The translations under genes and the position numbers were made by a program. This document shows positions 17,319 through 25,485 of a stretch of DNA of 61,688 bases, piece by piece (position 1 is the first letter of the stretch; each line of letters begins with the position of its first letter). The stretch lies in the NCBI GenBank assembly GCA_017449925.1, contig JAFSYO010000171.1:1-61688 (forward strand), written 5' to 3'. The notes under the pieces were generated by a model. It was not told the origin of the DNA and searched no databases. It was given only the letters and a program-made list of their open reading frames with translations. The DNA is from Stomatobaculum sp. (GTDB lineage: Bacteria; Bacillota_A; Clostridia; Lachnospirales; Lachnospiraceae).

Positions 17319-18080
17319 ATGGTACGAAAATTTGTCTCGTGGAATGTGAACGGTCTGCGGGCCTGCGCCGGGAAGAATTTCCTGGACGTGTTTCACGACC
17401 TGGACGCGGATATTTTCTGCGTGCAGGAGACGAAACTGCAGGAGGGGCAGATCGAGCTGGAGTTTCCGGGATATTATGATTACTGGAACTATGCGGAGAA
17501 GAAAGGCTACTCCGGCGTGGCTCTCTGGTCCAAGGAAAAGCCGCTGAACGTGACCCGGGGGCTCGGGATTCCGGAGCACGACCATGAGGGCAGGGTCATC
17601 ACAGCGGAGTATGATGATTTCTATTTCCTGACCTGCTACACGCCGAATTCCCAGAATGAGCTGAAGCGCCTCAGCTACCGGATGGAATGGGAGGATGCTT
17701 TCCTGAACTACATCCGCGGCCTTTCTGAGAAAAAGCCCCTGGTGTACTGCGGCGACCTGAATGTTGCACATCAGGAGATCGACCTGAAGAATCCGGATAC
17801 CAACCGTAAGAACGCCGGGTTCACGGATGAGGAGCGGGAGAAGATGACGAAGGTGCTGTCATCGGGATTCACGGACAGCTTCCGCTATCTGTATCCCGAT
17901 GCAAGGGATGCGTACTCCTGGTGGTCCTACCGCATGCGGGCCAGAGAAAAGAACGTCGGGTGGCGCATCGACTATTTTATTGTTTCCGACAGTATTAAGG
18001 ATCGCATCCGGGAAGCGAAGATCCACTCTGAGATACCGGGAAGCGATCATTGTCCGGTGGAGCTTCAGATCGAACTCTGA
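17319..18080 (+). CDS. xth: Exodeoxyribonuclease III (AP endonuclease)
   Basis: The 253-residue protein is a standard Xth/ExoA-family enzyme of base excision repair. Motifs are complete: SWNVNGLRA (Asn), VQETKLQ (metal-binding Glu), YTPNSQ, GDLNVAH (Asp/Asn pair), YSWWSYR, and GSDHCPVEL with the catalytic Asp-His. It cleaves DNA at abasic sites and has 3' phosphodiesterase activity in the family. GGAGG lies before the ATG at 17319. A weak G/C hairpin follows the gene. Confidence 0.94.
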   Translation: MVRKFVSWNVNGLRACAGKNFLDVFHDLDADIFCVQETKLQEGQIELEFPGYYDYWNYAEKKGYSGVALWSKEKPLNVTRGLGIPEHDHEGRVITAEYDDFYFLTCYTPNSQNELKRLSYRMEWEDAFLNYIRGLSEKKPLVYCGDLNVAHQEIDLKNPDTNRKNAGFTDEEREKMTKVLSSGFTDSFRYLYPDARDAYSWWSYRMRAREKNVGWRIDYFIVSDSIKDRIREAKIHSEIPGSDHCPVELQIEL

Positions 18081-18095
18081 CGGACGGGGAGGATC

Positions 18096-18115
18096 GCCGG
18101 GAAGAACCCGGCTTT
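18096..18115 (+). terminator. Weak stem-loop after xth
   Basis: GCCGGG (18096-18101) pairs with CCCGGC (18107-18112) around a 5-base loop, followed by only TTT. The stem is stable but the U tract is minimal, so this may be an inefficient terminator or a chance structure. Confidence 0.3.
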
Positions 18116-18155
18116 GAAATAAGGTTTTGGCAGACAGTGGAGAGGAGATACATGT

Positions 18156-20111
18156 ATGAAAGATCACAGGACATTGCTGCCTATGGGAGTTACAGAGACC
18201 GAGCAGGGATTTCACGTGAATGCGGTTTCCCCGGGGACGTCCTGTACGCTGGTGTTGTTTAAAAGAAATGAAAAGAAGCCCGTGCTGGAGCTGCCCTTCC
18301 CGGATTCCGAGCGGCTGGGCAATGTCTGGGCACTGGATGTCACCCGGGAAGAGCTGGAGAAGGCCGGGTTTTCCGGAGCAGATCTGGAGACGGCGGAGTA
18401 CTGTTTTAAGAACGACAAAGGTTATTTCGAGGATCCCTGCGGCGTGGCTTTCAGCGGAAGGGACAGCTGGGGAAAAGTGGAACAGTACGGCAATATGCTC
18501 AGGAGCCCCCTGTTCCTGAAGCCCTTTGACTGGGAACAGGATCATCGTCCGCGCACACCCTTTGCGGACTCCGTCATCTACCGCATTAATGTGAGGAATT
18601 TCACCAAATCCCCCTCCAGCGGCGTGGTTCAGAAGGGGACTTTTGACGGCATTATTGAAAAGATCCCTTACCTTAAGGAGCTGGGGGTCACTGCCGTGGA
18701 GCTGATGCCCTGCCAGGAGTACGAGGAGCTGATGATCCCGAAGAGCGATTACAGCGGACCGGCAGCCCAGGCGAGGAAACCTGACGGAAGGATCAACTGC
18801 TGGGGCTATGTGAAGGCGCATCACTTTGCGCCGAAGGCCAGCCTCTGCAGGAAGAAGGACAGAGATCCGGCAGGCGAGTTCCGGGCCCTGGTGAAGGCGA
18901 TGCATGCCGCGGGGATCGAAGTGATCGCAGAGCTTTTCTTCGACGGCAGCGAGGACAGTGCCTACGTCACGGAAGTGCTGCGCTGGTACGTGCGTTTCTT
19001 CCGGGTAGACGGCCTGCATATTACGGGCTTTGCGGATATCGAGGCGGCCTCCCGGGATCCGTATCTGGCGCGGACAAAGATCATCGCCCAGTACTGGAAA
19101 GAGATGCCGCGGAAAGGCCCGAAGGTTCTGGCCTCCTACAATGAGAACTTCCAGCGGGATATGCGGCGGTATCTTAAGGGAGACGAAGGCACGCTGAACA
19201 GCCTGGTGTTCCACACCAAGAACAACCCCATGGGTGCGGCTGTCATCAACTACATGGCCAATACCAACGGCTTCACCATGATGGACATGGTGAGTTACGA
19301 CCGGAAGCACAACGAGCTGAACGGCGAGGGCAATACCGACGGACCGGACGGCAATCACAGCTGGAACTGCGGCGTGGAAGGCCCCACCAGGAAGCGGAAG
19401 ATCGTTGAGCTTCGGCGTCAGCAGCTGAAGAACGCGTTCCTTCTGCTGCTCTTAAGCCAGGGCACCCCCCTCATCCAGGCGGGCGATGAGTTCGGGAACA
19501 CCCAGGGCGGCAACAACAATGCATACTGCCAGGACAATGCCCTCTGGTGGCTGAACTGGAAGCTGGTAAAGAGCGAGAAGGACCTCCTCGCCTTTGTGAA
19601 ACAGGCCATCGCTTTCCGGAAAAAACACCGCGTATTCCACCTTCCCGAGCAGCCGAAGGTCCTGGATCCCAAGGCCACCGGCCTCCCGGATGTCTCCTAC
19701 CACGGCGTGCGGGCGTGGCAGCCGGAATTCGAAGACTGGCACCGTCAGCTCGGCATCCTTTACAACGGACGCTATGCCGCGGACGATCAGGGCGTTCCGG
19801 ACAACACCTTTTATGTGATGTACAACCTTCACTGGGAGCCCCACAGCTTCGCCCTGCCTCATCCGGTAAAGGGATACCAGTGGCATATTGCCGCCAACAC
19901 TGCTGACGCGGAAGTGAACGGCTTCTATCCGGAAGGTCAGGAACCCGTCTTTACCGACGGCCCCGAATTTGAAGTTCCGGCCCGCGCCATTGTAGTGATG
20001 ATCTCGAAGGAAATCCCGAAGCCCGCCAGGAAACCGAAGGCGGCCGGGAAAAAAGCGCCGGGAAAGAAAGCCGCAGCGGAAGCAATTGACAAGCAGGAAG
20101 CAGAGACATGA
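18156..20111 (+). CDS. GlgX/isoamylase-like GH13 protein lacking all catalytic residues, with basic tail
   Basis: The 651-residue protein keeps the fold-level signatures of debranching enzymes: RTPFADSVIYRINVRNFTK, GNHSWNCGVEGPT and QAGDEFGNTQGGNNNAYCQD. Its four active-site regions are replaced. Region I (normally DVVFNH) is ELFFDG (Glu259 to Gly264). Region II (DGFRFD) is DGLHIT, with Thr290 at the nucleophile and His288 at the invariant Arg. Region III (IAEPW) is LASYN, with Ser327 at the acid/base. Region IV (HDGFTL) is TNGFTM (Thr370, Asn371). It should not hydrolyse alpha-1,6 bonds and may bind glucan. The last 30 residues are Lys/Ala/Pro-rich, like the tail of the GlgB-like protein at 8460. 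GAGGAG lies eight bases before the ATG. The stop overlaps the next gene. Confidence 0.85.
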   Translation: MKDHRTLLPMGVTETEQGFHVNAVSPGTSCTLVLFKRNEKKPVLELPFPDSERLGNVWALDVTREELEKAGFSGADLETAEYCFKNDKGYFEDPCGVAFSGRDSWGKVEQYGNMLRSPLFLKPFDWEQDHRPRTPFADSVIYRINVRNFTKSPSSGVVQKGTFDGIIEKIPYLKELGVTAVELMPCQEYEELMIPKSDYSGPAAQARKPDGRINCWGYVKAHHFAPKASLCRKKDRDPAGEFRALVKAMHAAGIEVIAELFFDGSEDSAYVTEVLRWYVRFFRVDGLHITGFADIEAASRDPYLARTKIIAQYWKEMPRKGPKVLASYNENFQRDMRRYLKGDEGTLNSLVFHTKNNPMGAAVINYMANTNGFTMMDMVSYDRKHNELNGEGNTDGPDGNHSWNCGVEGPTRKRKIVELRRQQLKNAFLLLLLSQGTPLIQAGDEFGNTQGGNNNAYCQDNALWWLNWKLVKSEKDLLAFVKQAIAFRKKHRVFHLPEQPKVLDPKATGLPDVSYHGVRAWQPEFEDWHRQLGILYNGRYAADDQGVPDNTFYVMYNLHWEPHSFALPHPVKGYQWHIAANTADAEVNGFYPEGQEPVFTDGPEFEVPARAIVVMISKEIPKPARKPKAAGKKAPGKKAAAEAIDKQEAET

Positions 20112-21193
20112 GTGTAAATGTCATTTTGTGCAGCAGAAACGGAGAAGAATACCTCCGGGAACAGATCGATTCGATCCTCAAGCAGACGGACCCAGATGTC
20201 CGTCTGCTTATTTCAGATGATGCTTCCACCGACGGGACCCAGGAGATCGAAAAAGAGTATGCGGAGCGCTTCCCGGAACGGGTCCGGATACATTTCCGCC
20301 GCGTGCCCTCTGGCAGCGCCGAGCGCCACTTCTTTCTGGCATTGAAACAATATGCCGGGACTGGCAGTAAAGAAGCAGCAAACTCCGGAGCCGGTCAGTA
20401 TTATATGTTTGCGGACCAGGATGATGTCTGGCATCCCGACAAGGTGGAGAAGACTCTTGCGGCGATGCGGGAAGCAGAAGGGACAGAGGAAAAGACAGGG
20501 GCAGCGATCCCCATCGCAGTGCACTGTGACATGCGGGTGGTGGACGAAGAGGGGCAGGAGATCGCCCCCTCCTATGTCAAATACCAGCAGATGTCCCCGG
20601 AACGCTGCGGCCTGAACCAGCTTCTGGTGCAGAACAATGTGACCGGCGGCGCCATGATGATGAATGACGCCCTGGTGCGGATCATCCTTTCCCGCCCCCT
20701 GCCGCGGCACGCGGTGATGCACGATCACTGGATCGCTTTGGCGGCAGCGGCCTTCGGAAAAGTGATCTTCCTGGACGAGGCTCTCTATGATTACCGTCAG
20801 CACGGGACCAATGTCCTGGGCGCGGCGAAGGGCAGCCGGGTCCGGGAGGTGCTGGACCGCCTTGGCCTGTTCCGGAAGGACGGAAAATCCAAAGAAGAGA
20901 TGGACCGCCATTCTGCTTCAGTCTACAAGAACCTGTTCCGCCAGGCGTCCGAGTTCGGACGCCTCTACGGATCTCCGGCCGGCGCGGACTGCAAGGGCTC
21001 TTCGTTTGGAGCGGAATACAAGGAACTTCCTGCCGGCGGAGATGTGGTCCTGGCCCCGGAACAGCGCCAGATGCTTCTCGCCTTCGTCTCCTTACAGAAT
21101 ATGAATCGGGCGCAGAAGATCGCCACCATCCTGAAATACGGATTCACTTTCAACCGGCTGCACAGAACAGCCGGAGAGTGCATATTCCTATAG
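20108..21193 (+). CDS. Glycosyltransferase family 2 (rhamnosyltransferase-like)
   Basis: The 361-residue protein has a GT2 GT-A fold: VNVILCSRNGEEYLREQIDS, ISDDASTDGT and the metal-binding FADQDDVWHPDK. The ADQDDVW form and the later HDHWIAL and YRQHGTNVLG segments are typical of enzymes adding rhamnose or related sugars to polysaccharides. The acceptor is unknown. A short low-complexity insert (about residues 82-95) separates the donor-site strands. Its ATG overlaps the stop of the GlgX-like gene (ATGA), so it is translated from the same message even though the functions look unrelated. Confidence 0.85.
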   Translation: MSVNVILCSRNGEEYLREQIDSILKQTDPDVRLLISDDASTDGTQEIEKEYAERFPERVRIHFRRVPSGSAERHFFLALKQYAGTGSKEAANSGAGQYYMFADQDDVWHPDKVEKTLAAMREAEGTEEKTGAAIPIAVHCDMRVVDEEGQEIAPSYVKYQQMSPERCGLNQLLVQNNVTGGAMMMNDALVRIILSRPLPRHAVMHDHWIALAAAAFGKVIFLDEALYDYRQHGTNVLGAAKGSRVREVLDRLGLFRKDGKSKEEMDRHSASVYKNLFRQASEFGRLYGSPAGADCKGSSFGAEYKELPAGGDVVLAPEQRQMLLAFVSLQNMNRAQKIATILKYGFTFNRLHRTAGECIFL

Positions 21194-21290
21194 AATTAAC
21201 AATTATAATGGAATTATGATATCGAACCTGGTCTCACGCTAAGACGAGAAAGGAACAAGAAAAAAGCAGAAAGGAGGGGCCGGATTAAAA

Positions 21291-22736
21291 ATGAAAGATA
21301 AGATCGCGAAGGGCCTCTTCTGGAAGCTTCTGGAACTGGCGGGAGCACAGGGAGTGCAGTTCGTGGTGGCGCTGGTGCTGGCGAGGCTGATGTCCCCGGA
21401 GGAATACGGGACCATCGGTCTCATCATGATCTTCATCACCATCGCGAATGTGTTCGTGCAGTCGGGGTTCGCCACGGCGCTGATCCAGCGGCCCGAAGTC
21501 CGGGAGGAAGACTATTCCTCCGTGTTCCGGATCTCGCTTCTCCTGGCGGTGCCGGTCTGGCTCCTTCTGTACGCGGGGGCTCCGAGGGTGGCGGCGTGGT
21601 ACGGAGTACCGGTGCTGAAGCCCCTGCTCCGGGTCATGGGGCTGGTGCTGTTCCCGGGGGCGGTGATCTCCGTCCAGACGGCCTACGTGTCGCGGGAGAT
21701 GAACTTCCGGCAGCTTTTTAAAGCGACCATGTTTGCCGTGATCCTTTCAGGCGCCGCAGCCATCTGGCTTGCATCCCTCGGTTACGGAGTCTGGGCGATG
21801 GCGGCCCAGCAGCTCATCTATTATGCGGCGCTGATGCTGGGACTCTTCGTGACGGTGGAGTGGCGGCCCACGGCCCGGTTCGACCTGGAGCGGCTGAAGG
21901 GACTGTTCCGTTTCGGCTGGAAGATCCTGGTCTCCGGACTCATCGACACCACCTGGATGAACATCTACGGACTGATCATCGGCAAGCGATACTCCCAGGC
22001 GGATCTGGGCGGGTATTCAAGAGGAGAGCAATTCCCGAAACTCATCACCTCCAATCTTTCTGCTGCGATCCAGGCGGTGCTCTTGCCCGCTTACGCCAGG
22101 AACCAGACGGATCCGGACCGGCTGAAGGGGATGATGAAGCAAAGCATCCGTTTTTCCGCCTTCGCGGTATTTCCCATGATGGCGGGCCTGGCGGGATGCT
22201 CCGTGCCTCTGGTGCGGGTGCTGCTGACGGATAAGTGGCTGTTTTCCGTGCCCTACCTCTGCATCATGTGTCTTTGCTACGCTTTCTGGCCCATCCACGT
22301 GACCAATCTGCAGATGGTTACGGCGCTGGGACGTAGCGATCTTTTCCTGAAGCTGGAGATCCTGAAGAAAGCGCTGGGCATCGTGATCCTTCTGATCAGC
22401 CTTCCCCACGGGATCATCTTCATGCTGCTCCTGAAAGCAGCGGATGAATTCCTTTGTACCTTTATCAACGCTTACCCGGTCCGGAACCTGATCGGCTACG
22501 GCATCGGGGAACAGTATCTGGATATGCTGCCCTCCGCGGTCTGCGCGCTGGTCATGGGCGGCGCGGTCTGGGAAATGCAGAAGCTCGAGGCCGGCGGCTT
22601 TGGCCCTGCAGCGATCCTGCTCCTGCAGATCCTGGCCGGGATCCTGCTTTATGCCGCGCTTTCGTTTCTCGTGAACCGCAGGACCATGCTGGAGCTTGCA
22701 GACGTATTCCGGAAGCGCAGAAGAGGGGAAGAATAG
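21291..22736 (+). CDS. Polysaccharide flippase, WzxC-like (MOP superfamily)
   Basis: The 481-residue protein is almost entirely hydrophobic, with about 12-14 predicted membrane helices. It begins with KGLFWKLLELAGAQGVQF and LARLMSPEEYGTIGL, the typical start of Wzx-type exporters that flip undecaprenyl-linked oligosaccharides across the membrane. The middle conserved segment FGWKILVSGLIDTTWMN is also typical. GGAGG precedes the ATG by 14 bases, so the exact start is slightly uncertain. A TATAAT at 21204-21209 could drive this gene and the following glycosyltransferase. The 97 bases before it hold nothing else recognisable. Confidence 0.88.
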   Translation: MKDKIAKGLFWKLLELAGAQGVQFVVALVLARLMSPEEYGTIGLIMIFITIANVFVQSGFATALIQRPEVREEDYSSVFRISLLLAVPVWLLLYAGAPRVAAWYGVPVLKPLLRVMGLVLFPGAVISVQTAYVSREMNFRQLFKATMFAVILSGAAAIWLASLGYGVWAMAAQQLIYYAALMLGLFVTVEWRPTARFDLERLKGLFRFGWKILVSGLIDTTWMNIYGLIIGKRYSQADLGGYSRGEQFPKLITSNLSAAIQAVLLPAYARNQTDPDRLKGMMKQSIRFSAFAVFPMMAGLAGCSVPLVRVLLTDKWLFSVPYLCIMCLCYAFWPIHVTNLQMVTALGRSDLFLKLEILKKALGIVILLISLPHGIIFMLLLKAADEFLCTFINAYPVRNLIGYGIGEQYLDMLPSAVCALVMGGAVWEMQKLEAGGFGPAAILLLQILAGILLYAALSFLVNRRTMLELADVFRKRRRGEE

Positions 22737-22818
22737 AAGCGCGGAAAAGATTAGTGAAGAAGAGAACAGATAAGCGTAGAAAAGAAGATTAAAAGATAGT
22801 GGAGAAAGGACGGCAGAC

Positions 22819-23970
22819 ATGGGAAACTATATCAGACTGTTTGCGAAGGGGGACTCCGAACAGGAAATACAGAAGGACGCAGTACTGGTCAGTATCTGCG
22901 CCGTTTGCTATAATCACGCGCCCTACCTCCGGCAGGCGCTGAACGGATTTCTTTCCCAGAAGCTGACCTACGCCGATCCGGAAACAAAAGAGGAACGGCA
23001 TTTTGAGATCGAGATCCTGATCCACGACGACGCCTCCACCGACGGGTCCGCCGACATCATCCGCGAGTACCAGGAGCGTTTTCCGGAGACCGTGAAGCCG
23101 ATCCTGCAGAGCGAGAACCAGTACTCCCAGGGCATCATCAACATCTCCGGCGCCTTCAATTTCCCCAGGGCAAAGGGGAAATATATCACACTGATGGACT
23201 GCGATGATTACTGGCAGAGCAAGGAAAAACTTTCTCTCCAGGTGGGCTGGATGGAGGCCCATCCGGAGTGCCAGCTTTGCGTGCACGCGGCCGAGGTGCG
23301 GAACGACAACGGAGACCTGGTGGATAAAAATCTGATGCGGCCCTTCCGTCATGACAAAGACCTGACGGCGGAGGAGCTGATCGACAAGGCAGGAAGCTTC
23401 CCCTTTGGCTCTATGATGCTGAGAAGGGAAGTAGTGGAGACGCTGCCGGAATATTATGTCAACTGCCCCGTGGGCGACCGCCCGCTGGAACTGATGGCGG
23501 CGGAACGATTTTTCCGCCTGAAAAAAACAGAGCACGACGTGGTGGATGAAGCGGGCAATGTGATCAGCACGGCATCATCAAATAACGATACAGCCGCCGC
23601 CCACTACATCGACCGCCCCCTTTCCGTGTACCGCTTCAACGGTGCCGGTTCCTGGACCAGCAGTATGAAGGACGACGATCCGGAAGCGTACCGCGAAAAG
23701 CAGGACACTTATGCGCGGCAGATGCGGGAAATGTACGAGGGGTTCGACCGGGCGACGGATGGAGCTTTCCATAAAGAATGCGTTTCCGCCTCCAACCGTC
23801 TCTATTTCCTGACCAGGGTGAACCTGCGGGATTTTAAAATGATCTTCCTTCCGAGATTCCGCCGCTTTTACAAGGAGCTTCCGGCCCGGGACAAAATGTT
23901 CATCCGGTTTGAACAGAATCTGCCGGGAGTTTATAAAAAGGCGCAGGAGAAGTGGCACGGCGGAAAGTGA
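22819..23970 (+). CDS. Glycosyltransferase family 2
   Basis: The 383-residue protein has the GT2 core: VSICAVCYNHAPYLRQAL, IHDDASTDGSADIIREYQ and the DxD-type LMDCDDYW. The first 20 residues are an extra polar start. The segment FPFGSMMLRREVVETLPEY is typical of acceptor-side helices. After about residue 260 the chain is helical and basic, which suggests membrane contact. Donor and acceptor are unknown. It follows the flippase gene by 82 purine-rich bases with AGAAAGGA before the ATG, so the two form a small polysaccharide unit. Confidence 0.83.
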   Translation: MGNYIRLFAKGDSEQEIQKDAVLVSICAVCYNHAPYLRQALNGFLSQKLTYADPETKEERHFEIEILIHDDASTDGSADIIREYQERFPETVKPILQSENQYSQGIINISGAFNFPRAKGKYITLMDCDDYWQSKEKLSLQVGWMEAHPECQLCVHAAEVRNDNGDLVDKNLMRPFRHDKDLTAEELIDKAGSFPFGSMMLRREVVETLPEYYVNCPVGDRPLELMAAERFFRLKKTEHDVVDEAGNVISTASSNNDTAAAHYIDRPLSVYRFNGAGSWTSSMKDDDPEAYREKQDTYARQMREMYEGFDRATDGAFHKECVSASNRLYFLTRVNLRDFKMIFLPRFRRFYKELPARDKMFIRFEQNLPGVYKKAQEKWHGGK

Positions 23971-24114
23971 TTCGGAGAGAAGTGCCCCGGCTTCCGGGTA
24001 ATCTCGGGCCGGGAGATGCCCTGTGGCAGACTGTGCCGTTTTTGTCCATGACAAATAACGGTGTCACGCTATTTATGAGATCTAAATCGTGTACTATATA
24101 TACAGCAGTAATTT

Positions 24115-24148
24115 TGCCGTCGGGATATTGACCCGGCGGCAGTCTTTT
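24115..24148 (+). terminator. Stem-loop with T tract in the 5' leader of the lipoprotein gene
   Basis: TGCCGTCGGG (24115-24124) pairs with CCCGGCGGCA (24132-24141), with one G-U pair and a 7-base loop, followed by GTCTTTT. It ends only two bases before the GGAGG of the next gene. It is either the terminator of the upstream glycosyltransferase gene (145 bases away) or an attenuator in the lipoprotein leader. The other bases of the 191-base gap (23971-24161) contain G/C-rich inverted segments and a TATATA at 24096 but nothing I can name. Confidence 0.5.
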
Positions 24149-24161
24149 AAGGAGGATGGAT

Positions 24162-25424
24162 ATGAAAAGAACAAGATTATTTGCATTAACAGCAGCGGCA
24201 GTGCTGGTCCTGAACGGACTCTGCGCCTGCGGCGGCGGAGGTGCTGCGGCGACAGCCGCCCAGACGACAGCAGCGGCCCAGACAGCGGCAGCCCAGGCTG
24301 CAGCGGCCGAGACGACAGCAGCGGCCGAGACGACAGCGGCGGCCCAGGCGGAAGCAAAGCAGGAAAGCAAGGCGGCGGAAGCAAAGGAAACAGCTGCCGA
24401 AAAGGCGGAATCAAAGGCGGAGAGCGAGGCCGAAACAAAAGAAGCTGCTCCGGAGACGAAGGCAGCGGCTGTCTTTTCCGACGATGGAGAATATAAGCTG
24501 TTCGGCGTTCAGGCTGAGGGGCTTTCCGTCAAAGCGGACGAGATGGGAATGTCTTCCGTGCTGAAGCTGGATAAGGACGGCACGGGTTCCATGACCATGG
24601 ATCAGGAGGAAATGGCCGTCTCTAAATGGGAAGTGGCGGACGGAACCGTTACCATCACCATGGAGGACGAAAGCAGCGCGAAAGCCAAGATCCATGACGG
24701 CATCATCGAAATGGACATTTTCGGGACCGGGGACATGATCCTGTATTACGCTCAGGAAAATGCGGACACTTCCGGCTATGAGCTCCTTACTTTAGAGCAG
24801 GCGATGGAACAGAGACAGAAGGCTGAGGAGGAAGCTGCATCGAAGGAGCCGAGATCCAAGGTCGAGGCGTTCTGGAGGACTCTTGACACCAAGAGCGGAG
24901 TCCACATGAATTATCTTCGCACCGTTGAGAAGATGAACGCGGAGCAGAAGTTTGACGTGCAGGGAAAAGACGGCGTCTACTATTCCAGCCGCACCTCGAA
25001 AACAGGCAGTGTGGAAGGCACCACAGTCACGTTCTTTGAAGATGGTAAGGTCTATAATCTGAAACCTGATAAAAAGACCGGCGTAATCGCTACGACCACC
25101 ACCTCTGATATGATAAAGAATGATGTCATGGTGATGGATGATCTTTACCAGGCGATCCGCACGAGAGCGGAGTCAGAGGAGTTCACCGAAGAGACCAGGG
25201 AGATCGAAGGAGTATCCTACGCGGCAGAAGTGTTCCCGGCAGGCGACTACACGCCCCAGGCGGTGTTCTGCTTCACCGACAGCGGAGATCTTGCGTATTA
25301 TATTGAAGGAGAGGAGCCCGCGAAGAAGGGGGCCGGTGCCGGGAAGCTCGTGTATAAGATCAACGCCATTGATACGGAGATCGACGACGCGCTGTTCGAT
25401 ATTTCCGGATATACAATCAACTGA
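24162..25424 (+). CDS. Lipoprotein with Ala/Thr/Lys/Glu-rich spacer, function unknown
   Basis: The 420-residue protein has a lipoprotein signal ending LCAC (Cys23), then a low-complexity spacer (about 30-105) of Ala, Thr, Gln and later Lys/Glu that probably spans the wall. The folded part falls in two. Residues 105-205 contain beta-type repeats (LKLDKDGTGSMTMDQEEMAVSKW, VTITMEDES) like small beta-sheet domains of clostridial lipoproteins. Residues 220-420 resemble LolA/outer-membrane-lipoprotein-type folds (YYSSRTSKTGS, GKVYNLKPDKKTG, ALFDISGY), a guess from pattern only. No catalytic motif is visible. I chose the ATG at 24162 because GGAGG touches the earlier ATG at 24156. The spacer resembles that of the foldase lipoprotein at 3311. 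Confidence 0.75.
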   Translation: MKRTRLFALTAAAVLVLNGLCACGGGGAAATAAQTTAAAQTAAAQAAAAETTAAAETTAAAQAEAKQESKAAEAKETAAEKAESKAESEAETKEAAPETKAAAVFSDDGEYKLFGVQAEGLSVKADEMGMSSVLKLDKDGTGSMTMDQEEMAVSKWEVADGTVTITMEDESSAKAKIHDGIIEMDIFGTGDMILYYAQENADTSGYELLTLEQAMEQRQKAEEEAASKEPRSKVEAFWRTLDTKSGVHMNYLRTVEKMNAEQKFDVQGKDGVYYSSRTSKTGSVEGTTVTFFEDGKVYNLKPDKKTGVIATTTTSDMIKNDVMVMDDLYQAIRTRAESEEFTEETREIEGVSYAAEVFPAGDYTPQAVFCFTDSGDLAYYIEGEEPAKKGAGAGKLVYKINAIDTEIDDALFDISGYTIN

Positions 25425-25463
25425 CGGATCGATCAACTGACAGGTCGATCAACTGACGGACCA
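25416..25463 (+). repeat. Three tandem 16-bp repeats across a stop codon
   Basis: Units ATCAACTGACGGATCG, ATCAACTGACAGGTCG and ATCAACTGACGGACCA are directly adjacent. The first contains the last codons and stop (TGA) of the lipoprotein gene, and the others fill the spacer before the zinc-ribbon gene. Since 16 is not a multiple of three, expansion here would not extend either frame. Confidence 0.9.
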
Positions 25464-25485
25464 GGAAGGGAAACGAAGTAAAAAT

